Below, piece by piece: positions 31,174-39,567 of a DNA stretch of 64,000 nt. Under the pieces are notes generated by a model that saw only the letters and a list, made by a program, of their open reading frames with translations, had not been told where the DNA came from and searched no databases. A program made the position numbers and the translations under genes. Location of the stretch: NCBI GenBank assembly GCA_964527585.1, contig CAZGPE010000008.1, positions 1 to 64,000 on the forward strand, given 5' to 3'. This DNA is from Fimenecus sp964527585. GTDB taxonomy: Bacteria > Bacillota > Clostridia > Oscillospirales > Acutalibacteraceae. The first letter of the stretch is position 1. The number at the start of each line of letters is the position of its first letter.

Positions 31174-32193
31174 GTGTTAGGAATGAATATAGGGATTGAT
31201 TTCGGTTCTTCTTCAACTGTAATTGCAGAAGAAAATAAGGGAATTGTACTTGACGAACCTACCGTTATTGCCGTAGACTCCGAAACTAAATATCCGATTG
31301 CTTTCGGAAATAATGCTTATACGATCTCGGGGCGTACCGATGAAAATATCGAGGTTATTCATCCCGTTGTAAACGGCGTAATCTCGGATTATACAATGGC
31401 ACAAAAACTTTTAAGCCATTATTTGCTTAAAATATGCGGAAATAAAGTATTGAAACCGAATGTAATAATATCGGTGCCGAGTGCTTGTACGAATCTTGAT
31501 AAACGAACTTTTATTGATATTGTAACTTCGGCGGGAGCGGGGAAGGTTTGTTTTGTTGAGGAATCTTTGGCTTCTGCAATCGGTATCGGACTTAAAAGTA
31601 CCAATATAACCGGATGTATGCTTGTTAATATGGGTGGCGGTTCTGTTGATGTTTCCGTTGTAACGATGGGCAGTATTGCCGTTGCCGATACGGTAAAAAC
31701 AGGCGGATTGGCGATTGATGAAGCAATTCAAAAACATATAAAAAAAACACGGGACATAATGATCGGACCGCTTACCGCAGAAAGACTTAAAATTTGTCTC
31801 GGAAGCGCTGTTCCCAGAGAAGAAGATATAGCTATGATAGTTTCCGGAAAAAGCGGTGCCGATAATATGCCGATTTCTTTTGAGGTTACATCCGAAGAAC
31901 TGTATCCTTGTGTTCGTGAACAGGCAAATATCATACTTAACGGAATTTGTTCGGTTCTTGAAAAAACTCCGCCGGAATTGGTGGGAGATATTTCCGATAA
32001 CGGAATTGTGCTTACAGGCGGAACTTCTCTCTTATGCGGAATGGATAAACTGATAACTAAAGTAACGGGAATCGAAACTAAAATCGTTGATGACCCTATA
32101 TACAGTACAGTTAACGGTTCAATGCGAATAATTAAGAATTTTGATGAATTCTCAAATGTCTATAAATTCCATACCGTGCATCAAATTGACTGA
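31174..32193 (+). CDS. MreB/Mbl-like actin-family protein
   Basis: This protein of about 339 residues has an actin/Hsp70 fold: the GIDFGSSSTVIAEENKGIVLDEPTVIAVD start resembles MreB's phosphate-1 loop, VNMGGGSVDVSVV is phosphate 2 and GIVLTGGTSLLCGMDKL is the adenosine motif. It sits alone, not with mreCD, and is more divergent than a main MreB, so a Mbl/MreBH-like paralogue is likely. TTG 31171, GTG 31174 and ATG 31183 are possible starts; GTG is chosen because AGGTGA lies 4 nt upstream, with the ATG rather far. It may shape the cell wall or the spore envelope. Confidence 0.8.
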   Translation: MLGMNIGIDFGSSSTVIAEENKGIVLDEPTVIAVDSETKYPIAFGNNAYTISGRTDENIEVIHPVVNGVISDYTMAQKLLSHYLLKICGNKVLKPNVIISVPSACTNLDKRTFIDIVTSAGAGKVCFVEESLASAIGIGLKSTNITGCMLVNMGGGSVDVSVVTMGSIAVADTVKTGGLAIDEAIQKHIKKTRDIMIGPLTAERLKICLGSAVPREEDIAMIVSGKSGADNMPISFEVTSEELYPCVREQANIILNGICSVLEKTPPELVGDISDNGIVLTGGTSLLCGMDKLITKVTGIETKIVDDPIYSTVNGSMRIIKNFDEFSNVYKFHTVHQID

Positions 32194-32231
32194 ATACCAA
32201 AAACTTCTTGAAGTAGAATATCTGATAAAAT

Positions 32232-32265
32232 AAAACAACCGCAATCTCAAGATTGCGGTTGTTTT
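32232..32265 (-). terminator. Terminator of tRNA-Ser (bidirectional)
   Basis: A 15-bp perfect stem (32232-32246 with 32251-32265) with a 4-nt loop lies immediately after the tRNA 3' end. It can also end the MreB-like transcript on the plus strand. Confidence 0.88.
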
Positions 32266-32354
32266 TGGCGGAAGCGGTGGGATTCGAACCCACGAGCCCG
32301 TGAAGGCTACCTGATTTCGAGTCAGGCCCGTTATGACCACTTCGATACGCTTCC
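32266..32354 (-). tRNA. tRNA-Ser (anticodon CGA)
   Basis: The 89-nt class II tRNA has acceptor GGAAGCG paired with CGCTTCC, an encoded CCA, the anticodon arm CCTGA-CTCGAAA-TCAGG giving anticodon CGA (reads UCG), a long variable arm and T arm GTGGGTTCGAATCCCAC. Confidence 0.95.
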
Positions 32355-32413
32355 TTATTAAATTTGCAACATTTAGTATTTTATCAAACGAAAGCGATTT
32401 TGTCAAATAATAT

Positions 32414-32442
32414 TTGTAATGTTTTTAGGTTTATGATAAAAT
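32414..32442 (+). promoter_or_regulatory. Promoter of the radical SAM gene
   Basis: TTGTAA (32414-32419), a 17-nt spacer and TAAAAT (32437-32442). Confidence 0.55.
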
Positions 32443-32465
32443 GTTTTTGAAAGAAGAGTGGAAGT

Positions 32466-33344
32466 ATGCCTATATGCAATGCTTGTCCGAGAAAATGTAA
32501 TGTTGAAAGAGAAATCGCAAAGCAATCTAAAGGCTTTTGTCAGATGCCTTATAATGCCGTTCTCGCAAGAGCCGCACTTCATTTTTGGGAAGAACCTGTA
32601 ATCAGCGGAAATCACGGTTCGGGAACGGTGTTCTTTTCGGGATGCAATCTCGGATGTGTATTTTGCCAAAATTATGAGATAAGTCATAGTAATTTCGGGG
32701 AACAGGTGAGTGTAGAAAAATTTGCCGATATAATTAAACGCTTGGAAGATAAAGGTGCGGAAAATATAAACCTTGTTAATCCGTCTCATTTTGTTCCTTT
32801 TATAAAAGAAGCGTTGGATTTTTATAAACCCAAAGTACCGATTGTGTATAATACGGGCGGATACGATGATGCCGAAAGTTTGAAAACACTTGAGGGATTG
32901 GTTGATATTTATCTGCCGGACTTGAAGTATTATGACAGTGAGGTATCACGCAAATATTCCGGTGCCGGAAATTATTTTGAAGCGGCATCAAAAGCGATAC
33001 TTGAAATGCACCGTCAAGTCGGTAAAAGCGTAATAAAAAACGGAGTTATGCAAAAAGGATTGATTATCAGACATTTGGTTTTACCGAAAAATACAGATCA
33101 ATCAATAAAAATACTTAATTGGATAAAAGAAAATTTACCGATTGATACATATATAAGTTTAATGAGTCAATATACGCCGTACAGACAGACAAAGTATAAA
33201 GAACTCAACAGAAGAATTGTTACCGCCGAGTACCAAAAGGTAATAGACGAATTTGAGCGATTAGGGTTTGTAAACGGCTTTATGCAGGAACGGTCTTCCG
33301 CCGTAAATACTTATATACCGGATTTTGATCTTACGGGTATTTGA
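32466..33344 (+). CDS. PflX-like radical SAM protein
   Basis: This 292-residue protein has the radical-SAM CxxxCxxC at C60, C64 and C67 (SGCNLGCVFCQN). An N-terminal set of Cys (CNACPRKC and GFC) could hold a second Fe-S site. The layout, with YLPDLKYYD and LIIRHLVLP, matches the COG1313 (PflX) group. These resemble pyruvate-formate-lyase activases but act on unknown substrates. No glycyl-radical enzyme is adjacent, so an activase role is not supported by context. ATG at 32466; its ribosome binding site is weak (AAGAGTGGAAG). Confidence 0.8.
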   Translation: MPICNACPRKCNVEREIAKQSKGFCQMPYNAVLARAALHFWEEPVISGNHGSGTVFFSGCNLGCVFCQNYEISHSNFGEQVSVEKFADIIKRLEDKGAENINLVNPSHFVPFIKEALDFYKPKVPIVYNTGGYDDAESLKTLEGLVDIYLPDLKYYDSEVSRKYSGAGNYFEAASKAILEMHRQVGKSVIKNGVMQKGLIIRHLVLPKNTDQSIKILNWIKENLPIDTYISLMSQYTPYRQTKYKELNRRIVTAEYQKVIDEFERLGFVNGFMQERSSAVNTYIPDFDLTGI

Positions 33345-33368
33345 CTTGTGCGGTTTTTGTGTTATACT
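33341..33368 (+). promoter_or_regulatory. Promoter of mscL-proC
   Basis: TTGACT (33341-33346), a 16-nt spacer and TATACT (33363-33368). The -35 box overlaps the preceding stop codon. Confidence 0.55.
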
Positions 33369-33396
33369 TTATAAAAAAATAAAAGGGTGAGAAATA

Positions 33397-33873
33397 ATGA
33401 GCAAAAAGAACAAGTTTATTTCCGAGTTCCGTGAATTTATAATGAGGGGAAATGTAATTGATTTGGCAGTCGGTGTAATTATCGGCGGTGCATTTCAGTC
33501 TATTGTAAAATCGTTGGTTGACGATATGCTTATGCCGGTGATCAGTATTTTTACAGGCGGAATTGATTTTAACAATTGGTTTATTGTATTAGGTGAGGGC
33601 GATTTCGCAACAGCGGCAGATGCTGCTTCGGCAGGCGTGGCAACGCTCAATTACGGTGCTTTTATCAGCGCTGTTTTGAATTTCTTGATAATGGCATTTG
33701 TTATATTTGTTTTTGTTAAAGGGATAAATAAAGTTACTTCAAAATTCAAAAAAGAGGAAGTAACCGAAGAACCTGTTGCGACAACAAAGGTTTGCCCATA
33801 CTGTAAATCCGAAATAAATATCAATGCCACAAAATGTCCGCATTGTATATCCGATTTGAATGACGAGGGTTGA
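33397..33873 (+). CDS. mscL: Large-conductance mechanosensitive channel MscL with a C-terminal zinc ribbon
   Basis: This 158-residue channel subunit has the MscL signature FREFIMRGNVIDLAVGVIIGGAF (residues 11-33), the pore helix TM1, a periplasmic loop and TM2 near 88-110. After the usual C-terminal helix it gains a zinc-ribbon-like tail with C133-x2-C136 and C147-x2-C150. It releases solutes when membrane tension rises; the added metal-binding tail lies in the cytoplasm. The stop codon is close to proC, 2 nt before its start. Confidence 0.93.
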   Translation: MSKKNKFISEFREFIMRGNVIDLAVGVIIGGAFQSIVKSLVDDMLMPVISIFTGGIDFNNWFIVLGEGDFATAADAASAGVATLNYGAFISAVLNFLIMAFVIFVFVKGINKVTSKFKKEEVTEEPVATTKVCPYCKSEININATKCPHCISDLNDEG

Positions 33874-33875
33874 TT

Positions 33876-34673
33876 ATGAAACTTGGTTTTATCGGTGCCG
33901 GAAATATGGCAACCGCAATAATTAAAGGTGCAGTAAAAAGCGGAACTTTTTCAGCAAGTGAAATTGCCGTTTATGATGTTGACTTTGAAAAATCAGAAAA
34001 ATTAAAAGATGAATTGGGGATTAAAGCCTGTAATACAACAGATGAATTGTTCGACTTTTCACAGACTGTTGTTCTTGCCGTAAAACCTAATGTTTTTGAA
34101 ACGCTTTTACCTTCTGTTGCAAAAGAAATATACGAAAAGAAACTGTTTGTTATTTCCATTGCCGCAGGAAAAACGCTTGACGTTATTGCAGAATGTTTTA
34201 AGTATGATATACCTGTAGTAAGGGTTATGCCGAATATTAACGCAACTGTATTTCAGGCAATGAGCGCATACTGTAAAAATAATTTCGTAAGCGACGAACA
34301 GGAAGAATGTGTTGTAAAGCTTTGTTCTTCGTTCGGAAAAGTTATCTCGCTGAGTGAAGACAAGTTTTCGGTATTCAGTTCCATTGCCGGATGCGGTCCT
34401 GCTTTTTCTTATATGTTTATAGATTCTCTCGCAAGAGCGGGGGTGAAAAACGGATTGACTAAAAATCAAGCTCTTGAAATAGCGGCACAAACAGTTCTCG
34501 GCAGTGCCGAAAAAATTCTTAAAAGCGATGAGCATCCGTGGGATTTGATTGATAAAGTATGTTCGCCCGGCGGAACTACAATCGAAGGCGTTTGTGCATT
34601 ACAGGAAAATTCTTTTGAAGCATCGGTTGAAAAAGCGGTTGATGCTTCATATATAAAAGATAAAAATTTATGA
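33876..34673 (+). CDS. proC: Pyrroline-5-carboxylate reductase
   Basis: This 265-residue enzyme reduces pyrroline-5-carboxylate to proline. The N-terminal LGFIGAGNMATAIIKG Rossmann motif, VVRVMPNINA, the GCGPAFSYMFIDSLARAGVKNGL block and the C-terminal VCSPGGTTIEGV are all present. The ATG at 33876 has GAGGG 6 nt upstream and is preferred over the in-frame TTG at 33870. It is co-transcribed with mscL; both relate to osmotic stress in broad terms. Confidence 0.95.
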   Translation: MKLGFIGAGNMATAIIKGAVKSGTFSASEIAVYDVDFEKSEKLKDELGIKACNTTDELFDFSQTVVLAVKPNVFETLLPSVAKEIYEKKLFVISIAAGKTLDVIAECFKYDIPVVRVMPNINATVFQAMSAYCKNNFVSDEQEECVVKLCSSFGKVISLSEDKFSVFSSIAGCGPAFSYMFIDSLARAGVKNGLTKNQALEIAAQTVLGSAEKILKSDEHPWDLIDKVCSPGGTTIEGVCALQENSFEASVEKAVDASYIKDKNL

Positions 34674-34686
34674 TTTTACAGTTTTT

Positions 34687-34719
34687 ATACGGAGTCGTAA
34701 CACGACTCCGTATTTTTTT
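34687..34719 (+). terminator. Terminator of mscL-proC
   Basis: A 12-bp stem (34687-34698 with 34102-nt-distant arm at 34702-34713) with a 3-nt loop runs into seven T residues. Confidence 0.88.
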
Positions 34720-34728
34720 ATAAAAAAA

Positions 34729-34750
34729 GCAGCCGTGTGAAAACGGCTGC
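34729..34750 (-). terminator. Terminator of tcdA
   Basis: An 8-bp GC-rich stem (34729-34736 with 34743-34750) is followed by a T run on the minus strand. Confidence 0.8.
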
Positions 34751-34783
34751 AAAATGATAACTGTGTCTTTTGTTTTATGGGTA

Positions 34784-35482
34784 TTATTTATTTCTCATTC
34801 CGGTGATGTCTTTAACAACTTCTGCGGCGATAATAAGGCCGGCAACCGAAGGGGTAAATGAGTTGCTTGCGGGATAACGCTTGCCGTCGGAATTTTTTAT
34901 CGGATTTTCTTTTGAATAAATAACTTTCAATTTTTTTATATTTCTTTTTTTCAGTTGCGTTCTCATAACTTTTGCAAGCGGACAAACCGAAGTTTTATAT
35001 ATGTCGGAAACTTCAAACATTTCCGGATTTATCTTATTTCCGGCTCCCATTGAAGAGATTACGGGTGTATTTGATTTATCCGCACAGACAATTATTTCGA
35101 TTTTTCCCGAAACGGTATCTATTGCATCAATGACATAATCGTACTTTTCAAAGCAAAAATCCTTTGAGTTTTCGGGAGAAAAAAATTCTCTGAAAACATT
35201 GACCTGTGCGGTTGGGTTAATGTCGAGAATTCGTTCTTTCATAACATCGACTTTATATTTACCTATTGTACTTGTAAGCGCAATAAGCTGTCTGTTGAGA
35301 TTGGTCGGTGATACCGTATCACCGTCGATTAAATCGAATTTCCCGATTCCCGCTCTTGCCAATGCTTCGCAGGTGTATGATCCGACACCGCCGATACCGA
35401 ATACGGCAATATGTGAATTCTTAAGTTTATCAATATTTTGTTTTCCGAAAAGCATTTGTGTTCTTTCATAAAGTTCTTCCAT
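34784..35482 (-). CDS. tcdA: tRNA threonylcarbamoyladenosine dehydratase
   Basis: This 232-residue E1-like (ThiF/HesA family) enzyme converts t6A37 to its cyclic form with ATP. The N-terminal RTQMLFGKQNIDKLKNSHIAVFGIGGVGS gives the ATP-binding Gly-rich motif near residues 28-36, followed by DLIDGDTVSPTNLNRQ, the Cys-containing DKSNTPVISSMGAGNK, and DIYKTSVCPLAKVMR with the likely catalytic Cys. The RBS AGGTAATG precedes the ATG at 35482. It is monocistronic. Confidence 0.92.
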   Translation of the reverse strand: MEELYERTQMLFGKQNIDKLKNSHIAVFGIGGVGSYTCEALARAGIGKFDLIDGDTVSPTNLNRQLIALTSTIGKYKVDVMKERILDINPTAQVNVFREFFSPENSKDFCFEKYDYVIDAIDTVSGKIEIIVCADKSNTPVISSMGAGNKINPEMFEVSDIYKTSVCPLAKVMRTQLKKRNIKKLKVIYSKENPIKNSDGKRYPASNSFTPSVAGLIIAAEVVKDITGMRNK

Positions 35483-35516
35483 AACATTACCTCGGATATA
35501 AGCACATTTTATTCAT

Positions 35517-35545
35517 ATATTACATCATTTTCAGCGATTTTTCAA
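35517..35545 (-). promoter_or_regulatory. Promoter of tcdA
   Basis: On the minus strand TTGAAA (35545-35540), a 17-nt spacer and TAATAT (35522-35517). Confidence 0.65.
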
Positions 35546-35615
35546 CGATTCTTTATGAATAACATAATCGGGGTGTGAATATATTTTATTGGATAAAATT
35601 TAAGGAGGACATAAA

Positions 35616-37139
35616 ATGGATATTACTACCGCTAATACCGATTTGACTTTCAAGAAATTGGTTTTTAACGAAACGGCAGAACATCAAGTTGAAAGCGACA
35701 TTACCTTACCGGATTATTTTCCCGATATTGTGAGGGTTGTTAAGTGCAGACTTAAAGCGAATATTGTAAGCGTAAATAATGAATCAAATCATATAACTGC
35801 AGACGGAAATACTGTCATATCGGTTCTTTATGTGTGTGAAAACGGTAAACTTCACTGTTTTGAACAAAAACTTCCGCTCTCCAAAAGCGTTGATTTTGCA
35901 AAATCGGAAAATTCCGTTTGCATCGTTAACGGCACAACACAGTATGTTAATTGCAGGGTGGTCAGTCAAAGAAGAATTGATATAAGAGCAAGTGTATCTC
36001 TTGATTTTAAGGTTTATGTAAAACAAACGAATTGCGTTGTTACTTCCTGTGATGACGAAAACATTCAACTTAAATCGCAAAAATGTATGTTTTCCGATTT
36101 GAAAGACTGTACTTCAAGATGTTTTAATATAAACGAAACCGTTGAAATAGGAGCCTCTCAGGGCACAATCGGTCAAATTATACGCTCGCAGTCCGTTGCG
36201 TTAATCGAAAGCACAAAAAGCGTGGCGGGTAAGATATTGGTTAAAGGAGAACTGAAAACAAAAATTGTTTATTTAAGCGAAAATGAATGCGGTATTGAAA
36301 AAATCGAAAACACATTGCCCATAAGTCAAATCTTAGAAATCGAAACATCGGAAGACAGTTGCGATTTTGTTTCACTGAGTGTTTGCTCAACCGAAGTTCA
36401 TGCGAAAACGGATTCAAGCGGAGCACTTAGATTAGTTGATATTTCGGCTGTAATAAGAGCGGATATAAGTGTATATGAGAATAAAGAATTTACTTATTCG
36501 ACAGATGCGTATTCTACCGAATTCGAAACCGAATATAACATAGAAAATATTTCCGTGAAAAGTGTTTGCGAAAAGTTTTCGGATACTTATTTAATAAAAG
36601 GAAATGTACAGTTGGGAGTTTCCGAAACCAAATCTGTTGAGGATATATTCTGCAATTCGATTACTTACACTTCATCGTTTTCAAACGGGGAAATAGTAAT
36701 AACGGGAAAAGCCGGTGTTTCTTTGCTTGTATATAACGAAGAGAATGAATTGCAATCTTTTGATAAAGAAATAGATTTTGAATACAAAAGAACCTCGGTT
36801 TACGAAAAGCAAGCGCAGATACAGTGTGATATTCTCGCTACGGGTATTGACTTCTTACTCGCAGGACCAAACAAAGTCGATATTCGCATAGAAACCGATG
36901 TGAACGGACTGATATTTAATTATGATAAAATCGCTGCACTCTCTTCGATTTCCTGCGACGAAAACAAGAGAAAAAAGAAAAACCGTGCTGCATTAACCGT
37001 GTATTTCGCACAGCAGGGAGAAGAAGTTTGGGAAATTGCAAGAAAATATAATACTAAAGTTGATATGATTTCTTCGGAAAATAATCTGAATTGTGAATTT
37101 ATAGATCAACCTCGCAAACTTTATATACCGTCTGTATAG
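35616..37139 (+). CDS. DUF3794 (SPOCS) and LysM domain protein
   Basis: This 507-residue protein starts with the family segment ESDITLPDYFPDIVRVVKCRLKANI-like block (residues about 27-50), followed by repeated beta-rich SPOCS (DUF3794) domains, and ends with a LysM peptidoglycan-binding module (about 457-505, VYFAQQGEEVWEIARKYNTK). DUF3794-LysM proteins are restricted to spore formers and are thought to be spore coat or cortex associated, by analogy with SafA and SpoVID. There is no signal peptide. The RBS is AAGGAGGA before the ATG at 35616. A sporulation promoter was not identified with confidence. Confidence 0.85.
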   Translation: MDITTANTDLTFKKLVFNETAEHQVESDITLPDYFPDIVRVVKCRLKANIVSVNNESNHITADGNTVISVLYVCENGKLHCFEQKLPLSKSVDFAKSENSVCIVNGTTQYVNCRVVSQRRIDIRASVSLDFKVYVKQTNCVVTSCDDENIQLKSQKCMFSDLKDCTSRCFNINETVEIGASQGTIGQIIRSQSVALIESTKSVAGKILVKGELKTKIVYLSENECGIEKIENTLPISQILEIETSEDSCDFVSLSVCSTEVHAKTDSSGALRLVDISAVIRADISVYENKEFTYSTDAYSTEFETEYNIENISVKSVCEKFSDTYLIKGNVQLGVSETKSVEDIFCNSITYTSSFSNGEIVITGKAGVSLLVYNEENELQSFDKEIDFEYKRTSVYEKQAQIQCDILATGIDFLLAGPNKVDIRIETDVNGLIFNYDKIAALSSISCDENKRKKKNRAALTVYFAQQGEEVWEIARKYNTKVDMISSENNLNCEFIDQPRKLYIPSV

Positions 37140-37150
37140 CTTTAATTTGA

Positions 37151-37180
37151 AAATCCCCGTTTCTTCGGGGATTTATTTTT
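37151..37180 (+). terminator. Terminator after the DUF3794-LysM gene
   Basis: A 9-bp stem (37151-37159 with 37166-37174) with a 6-nt loop is followed by a T tract. Confidence 0.8.
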
Positions 37181-37249
37181 TGCTTTTTCAACTTAAACGG
37201 AATTCGGCATAAAATGTATTGATAAATACTAATTGCTGGCGGTGAAAAA

Positions 37250-37465
37250 ATGAATTTGATGATAAAACTGTCTTCGGTAACTTATGCGCTTAAATCAAGA
37301 GATGTTTTGAAAATGAAAGGCGTAAGATCAACGGTTGAAAAAAATCCGAGACCGAAAGCAAAAGAAGGGTGCAGTTATATTTTATATGTTTATAATGCAC
37401 CGAAAGATACTGTGGATATTTTGCAACTTCATAAAATTCCGATAATTGAAGCTGTGTGGAAATGA
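37250..37465 (+). CDS. DUF3343 protein (putative Se/S carrier)
   Basis: This 71-residue protein has the pattern TYALKSRDVLKMKGVRSTVEKNPR, then EGCSYILYV with one central Cys, matching DUF3343. These proteins are often next to cysteine desulfurase-like enzymes and are suspected sulfur or selenium carriers. Here the stop overlaps the start of exactly such an enzyme, which supports a donor-acceptor pair. The ATG at 37250 follows GGTGA. Confidence 0.8.
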   Translation: MNLMIKLSSVTYALKSRDVLKMKGVRSTVEKNPRPKAKEGCSYILYVYNAPKDTVDILQLHKIPIIEAVWK

Positions 37466-38610
37466 TGATATATTTCGATAATGCGGCTACAACTTATCCG
37501 AAACCTGAAACTGTTATAAATTCCGTTTCGTACGCTATGAGGCATTATTGCGCAAATCCGGGAAGAGCCGGACACGGAATTGCTTATAAAACTGCCGAAA
37601 TGATATATAACACAAGAAAAAAAGCGGCTGAATTCTTCGGAGTCGACGAACCCGAAAAAGTTGTAATTACACCTAACTGTACTTTTGCCATTAACTGTGC
37701 GATAAAAGGACTTGCAAAGAAAAACAGCCATTTTATTATTTCTTCTTTGGAACACAATGCCGTTGTAAGACCTCTTGAAACGCTGAAAAATAACGGAATA
37801 ATCGAATACAGTATCGCAAAAGCGGAAACCGATGATTCGCTTACGGTCAAAAACTTTGAAAAACTTATAAGAGATAATACCGTTGCCGTGATTTGTACGG
37901 GTGCTTCCAATGTATTCGGGAAATTGTTTCCGTTAGAAAAAATTTCCGAAATTTGTAAGAAAAATAATTTGCTTTTTATAGTTGATGCGGCACAGACAGC
38001 CGGTATTAAGGAGATTAACTGTAAGAAATCGGGAATTGATATTCTTTGTGTTGCCGGGCATAAAGGACTTTACGCTCCGATGTCTGTCGGTATGATGATT
38101 GTAAATTGCAATGCGCAATTGAATACGGTTATAGAAGGCGGAACGGGTAGTCTATCGTCTGTTTTTTCTCAACCCGAACAGTTCCCGGATAAATTCGAAA
38201 GCGGAACATTGAGTGTCCCTTTAATATACGGACTGAATTGCGGAATGGATTTTATCGCAGATATGGGAATTGAAAATGTTTATATTCATGAGATGAAATG
38301 CATTAAAAAAATATATAATGAACTGAAATCAATGAAAAATATAATAACTTATACGGATTTGTATTCAAAAGACGAAGAATTTGTTCCTTTGCTTTCATTT
38401 AATGTCAAAGGATACGGCAGTGAGGAAATCGGAACTTTACTCAATAAAAAAGGAATTGCGGTAAGATGCGGATTGCATTGTGCGGCACTTGCACATAAAA
38501 CTTACGGGACTGAGAATGTCGGAACTGTAAGAATCGCTCCGTCGGTGTTTACAAATGAAAATGATGTTAATTTATTGTTAAATTCCGTATTTGAAATTGC
38601 AAAAGTATGA
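37462..38610 (+). CDS. Cysteine desulfurase family protein (class V aminotransferase)
   Basis: This 382-residue PLP enzyme has IYFDNAATTYPKPE at the start, VVITPNCTFAIN, the PLP Asp in FIVDAAQTAGI, the Schiff-base Lys in VAGHKGLYAP (about residue 200) and the persulfide Cys region VRCGLHCAALAHKTYG near 335. It abstracts sulfur, or selenium, from cysteine or selenocysteine. It is coupled to DUF3343 and not to an IscU or SufU scaffold, so the sulfur acceptor is likely that small protein. ATG 37462 overlaps the upstream stop (ATGA); ATG 37465 is an equal alternative. Confidence 0.87.
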   Translation: MMIYFDNAATTYPKPETVINSVSYAMRHYCANPGRAGHGIAYKTAEMIYNTRKKAAEFFGVDEPEKVVITPNCTFAINCAIKGLAKKNSHFIISSLEHNAVVRPLETLKNNGIIEYSIAKAETDDSLTVKNFEKLIRDNTVAVICTGASNVFGKLFPLEKISEICKKNNLLFIVDAAQTAGIKEINCKKSGIDILCVAGHKGLYAPMSVGMMIVNCNAQLNTVIEGGTGSLSSVFSQPEQFPDKFESGTLSVPLIYGLNCGMDFIADMGIENVYIHEMKCIKKIYNELKSMKNIITYTDLYSKDEEFVPLLSFNVKGYGSEEIGTLLNKKGIAVRCGLHCAALAHKTYGTENVGTVRIAPSVFTNENDVNLLLNSVFEIAKV

Positions 38611-38625
38611 CATTTATGATACAAT
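38597..38625 (+). promoter_or_regulatory. Promoter of cdaA-cdaR
   Basis: TTGCAA (38597-38602), a 17-nt spacer and TACAAT (38620-38625). The -10 box lies inside the left arm of the hairpin at 38619-38674. Confidence 0.55.
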
Positions 38626-38680
38626 ATATCACGATTATGGATTAGTGTCTTTTCGGCATTGTGATATATTGTATTTTTTT
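38619..38680 (+). terminator. Hairpin terminator between the desulfurase and cdaA
   Basis: A perfect 14-bp stem (38619-38632 with 38661-38674) with a 28-nt loop is followed by seven T residues. It ends upstream read-through, but transcripts started at the embedded promoter would lack the left arm and escape it. Confidence 0.6.
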
Positions 38681-38697
38681 GGGGAAAAGGTGGTAAA

Positions 38698-39567
38698 ATG
38701 CAAAGACTTTTATTGGGAGCCGAGTCGTTTGAAGAAATAAAAAACGCTGTTTTGTCTTTTAACGGAATTTCCGATGTTTTTGATATACTGTTTGTTGCTT
38801 TGATTATATACAGTGCAATAATTCTTATCAGAGATACAAGAGCAATTCAGTTGGCAAAAGGCTTTATTTTGATAATGATTATTTATGCGCTTGTTTCTTT
38901 GTTTAATATGCAGGCCAGTTCGTATTTGTTCTCGCTCTTTTTTCCGAACCTTTTAATAATTCTTGTAGTTATTTTTTCCCCCGAAATTCGTCATGCTCTT
39001 GAAAGCGTAGGGCGAAGTTCCGTCTCCAAACTGGTATGGGGAAGCGATAACATAAAAAAATACGAGCCGGCCAAAAAAATGATTAACGCCGTTTGCCGTG
39101 CGTGTTCGGAAATGAGCGACGAAAAAGTCGGCGCTTTGATAGTTTTCGAAAAAGAATCGTTGCTTGGACATATTATTGATTCGGGAACGGTAATTGATGC
39201 CGAACCTTCCGTTGAAATGATAGGAAATATTTTCTTCCCGAAAGCTCCGCTTCACGACGGAGCAATGATTATAAAAGATTGCAGAATTTGTGCTGCCGGA
39301 TGTATTCTTCCTCTTACGGAAAACAATAATATCAACAGTTCTCTCGGAACAAGACACCGTGCGGCTATCGGAATGAGTGAACAAAGCGATGCTTTGGTTG
39401 TCGTTGTTTCCGAAGAAACAGGAATAATTTCCGTTGCCGAAAAAGGTGTTCTTAAGCGTGATATTTCCGACGGCGATTTGCGTGAACTTCTTACCAAGAA
39501 ATTTATTCCCGAAGAAAACGGAGAAAGAGGACTGTTAAAAACACTGAAAAAGGGGCGTCGTAAATAA
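38698..39567 (+). CDS. cdaA: Diadenylate cyclase CdaA
   Basis: This 289-residue protein has three N-terminal membrane helices (about 25-105) and a DisA-N catalytic domain. The conserved PLHDGAMII (about 184-192) and GTRHRAAIGMSE (about 217-228) bind ATP and metal. It makes cyclic di-AMP, which controls potassium and osmolyte uptake and wall homeostasis. It is followed by its regulator cdaR through a TAATG overlap; glmM, the usual third gene, is missing here. Confidence 0.95.
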   Translation: MQRLLLGAESFEEIKNAVLSFNGISDVFDILFVALIIYSAIILIRDTRAIQLAKGFILIMIIYALVSLFNMQASSYLFSLFFPNLLIILVVIFSPEIRHALESVGRSSVSKLVWGSDNIKKYEPAKKMINAVCRACSEMSDEKVGALIVFEKESLLGHIIDSGTVIDAEPSVEMIGNIFFPKAPLHDGAMIIKDCRICAAGCILPLTENNNINSSLGTRHRAAIGMSEQSDALVVVVSEETGIISVAEKGVLKRDISDGDLRELLTKKFIPEENGERGLLKTLKKGRRK

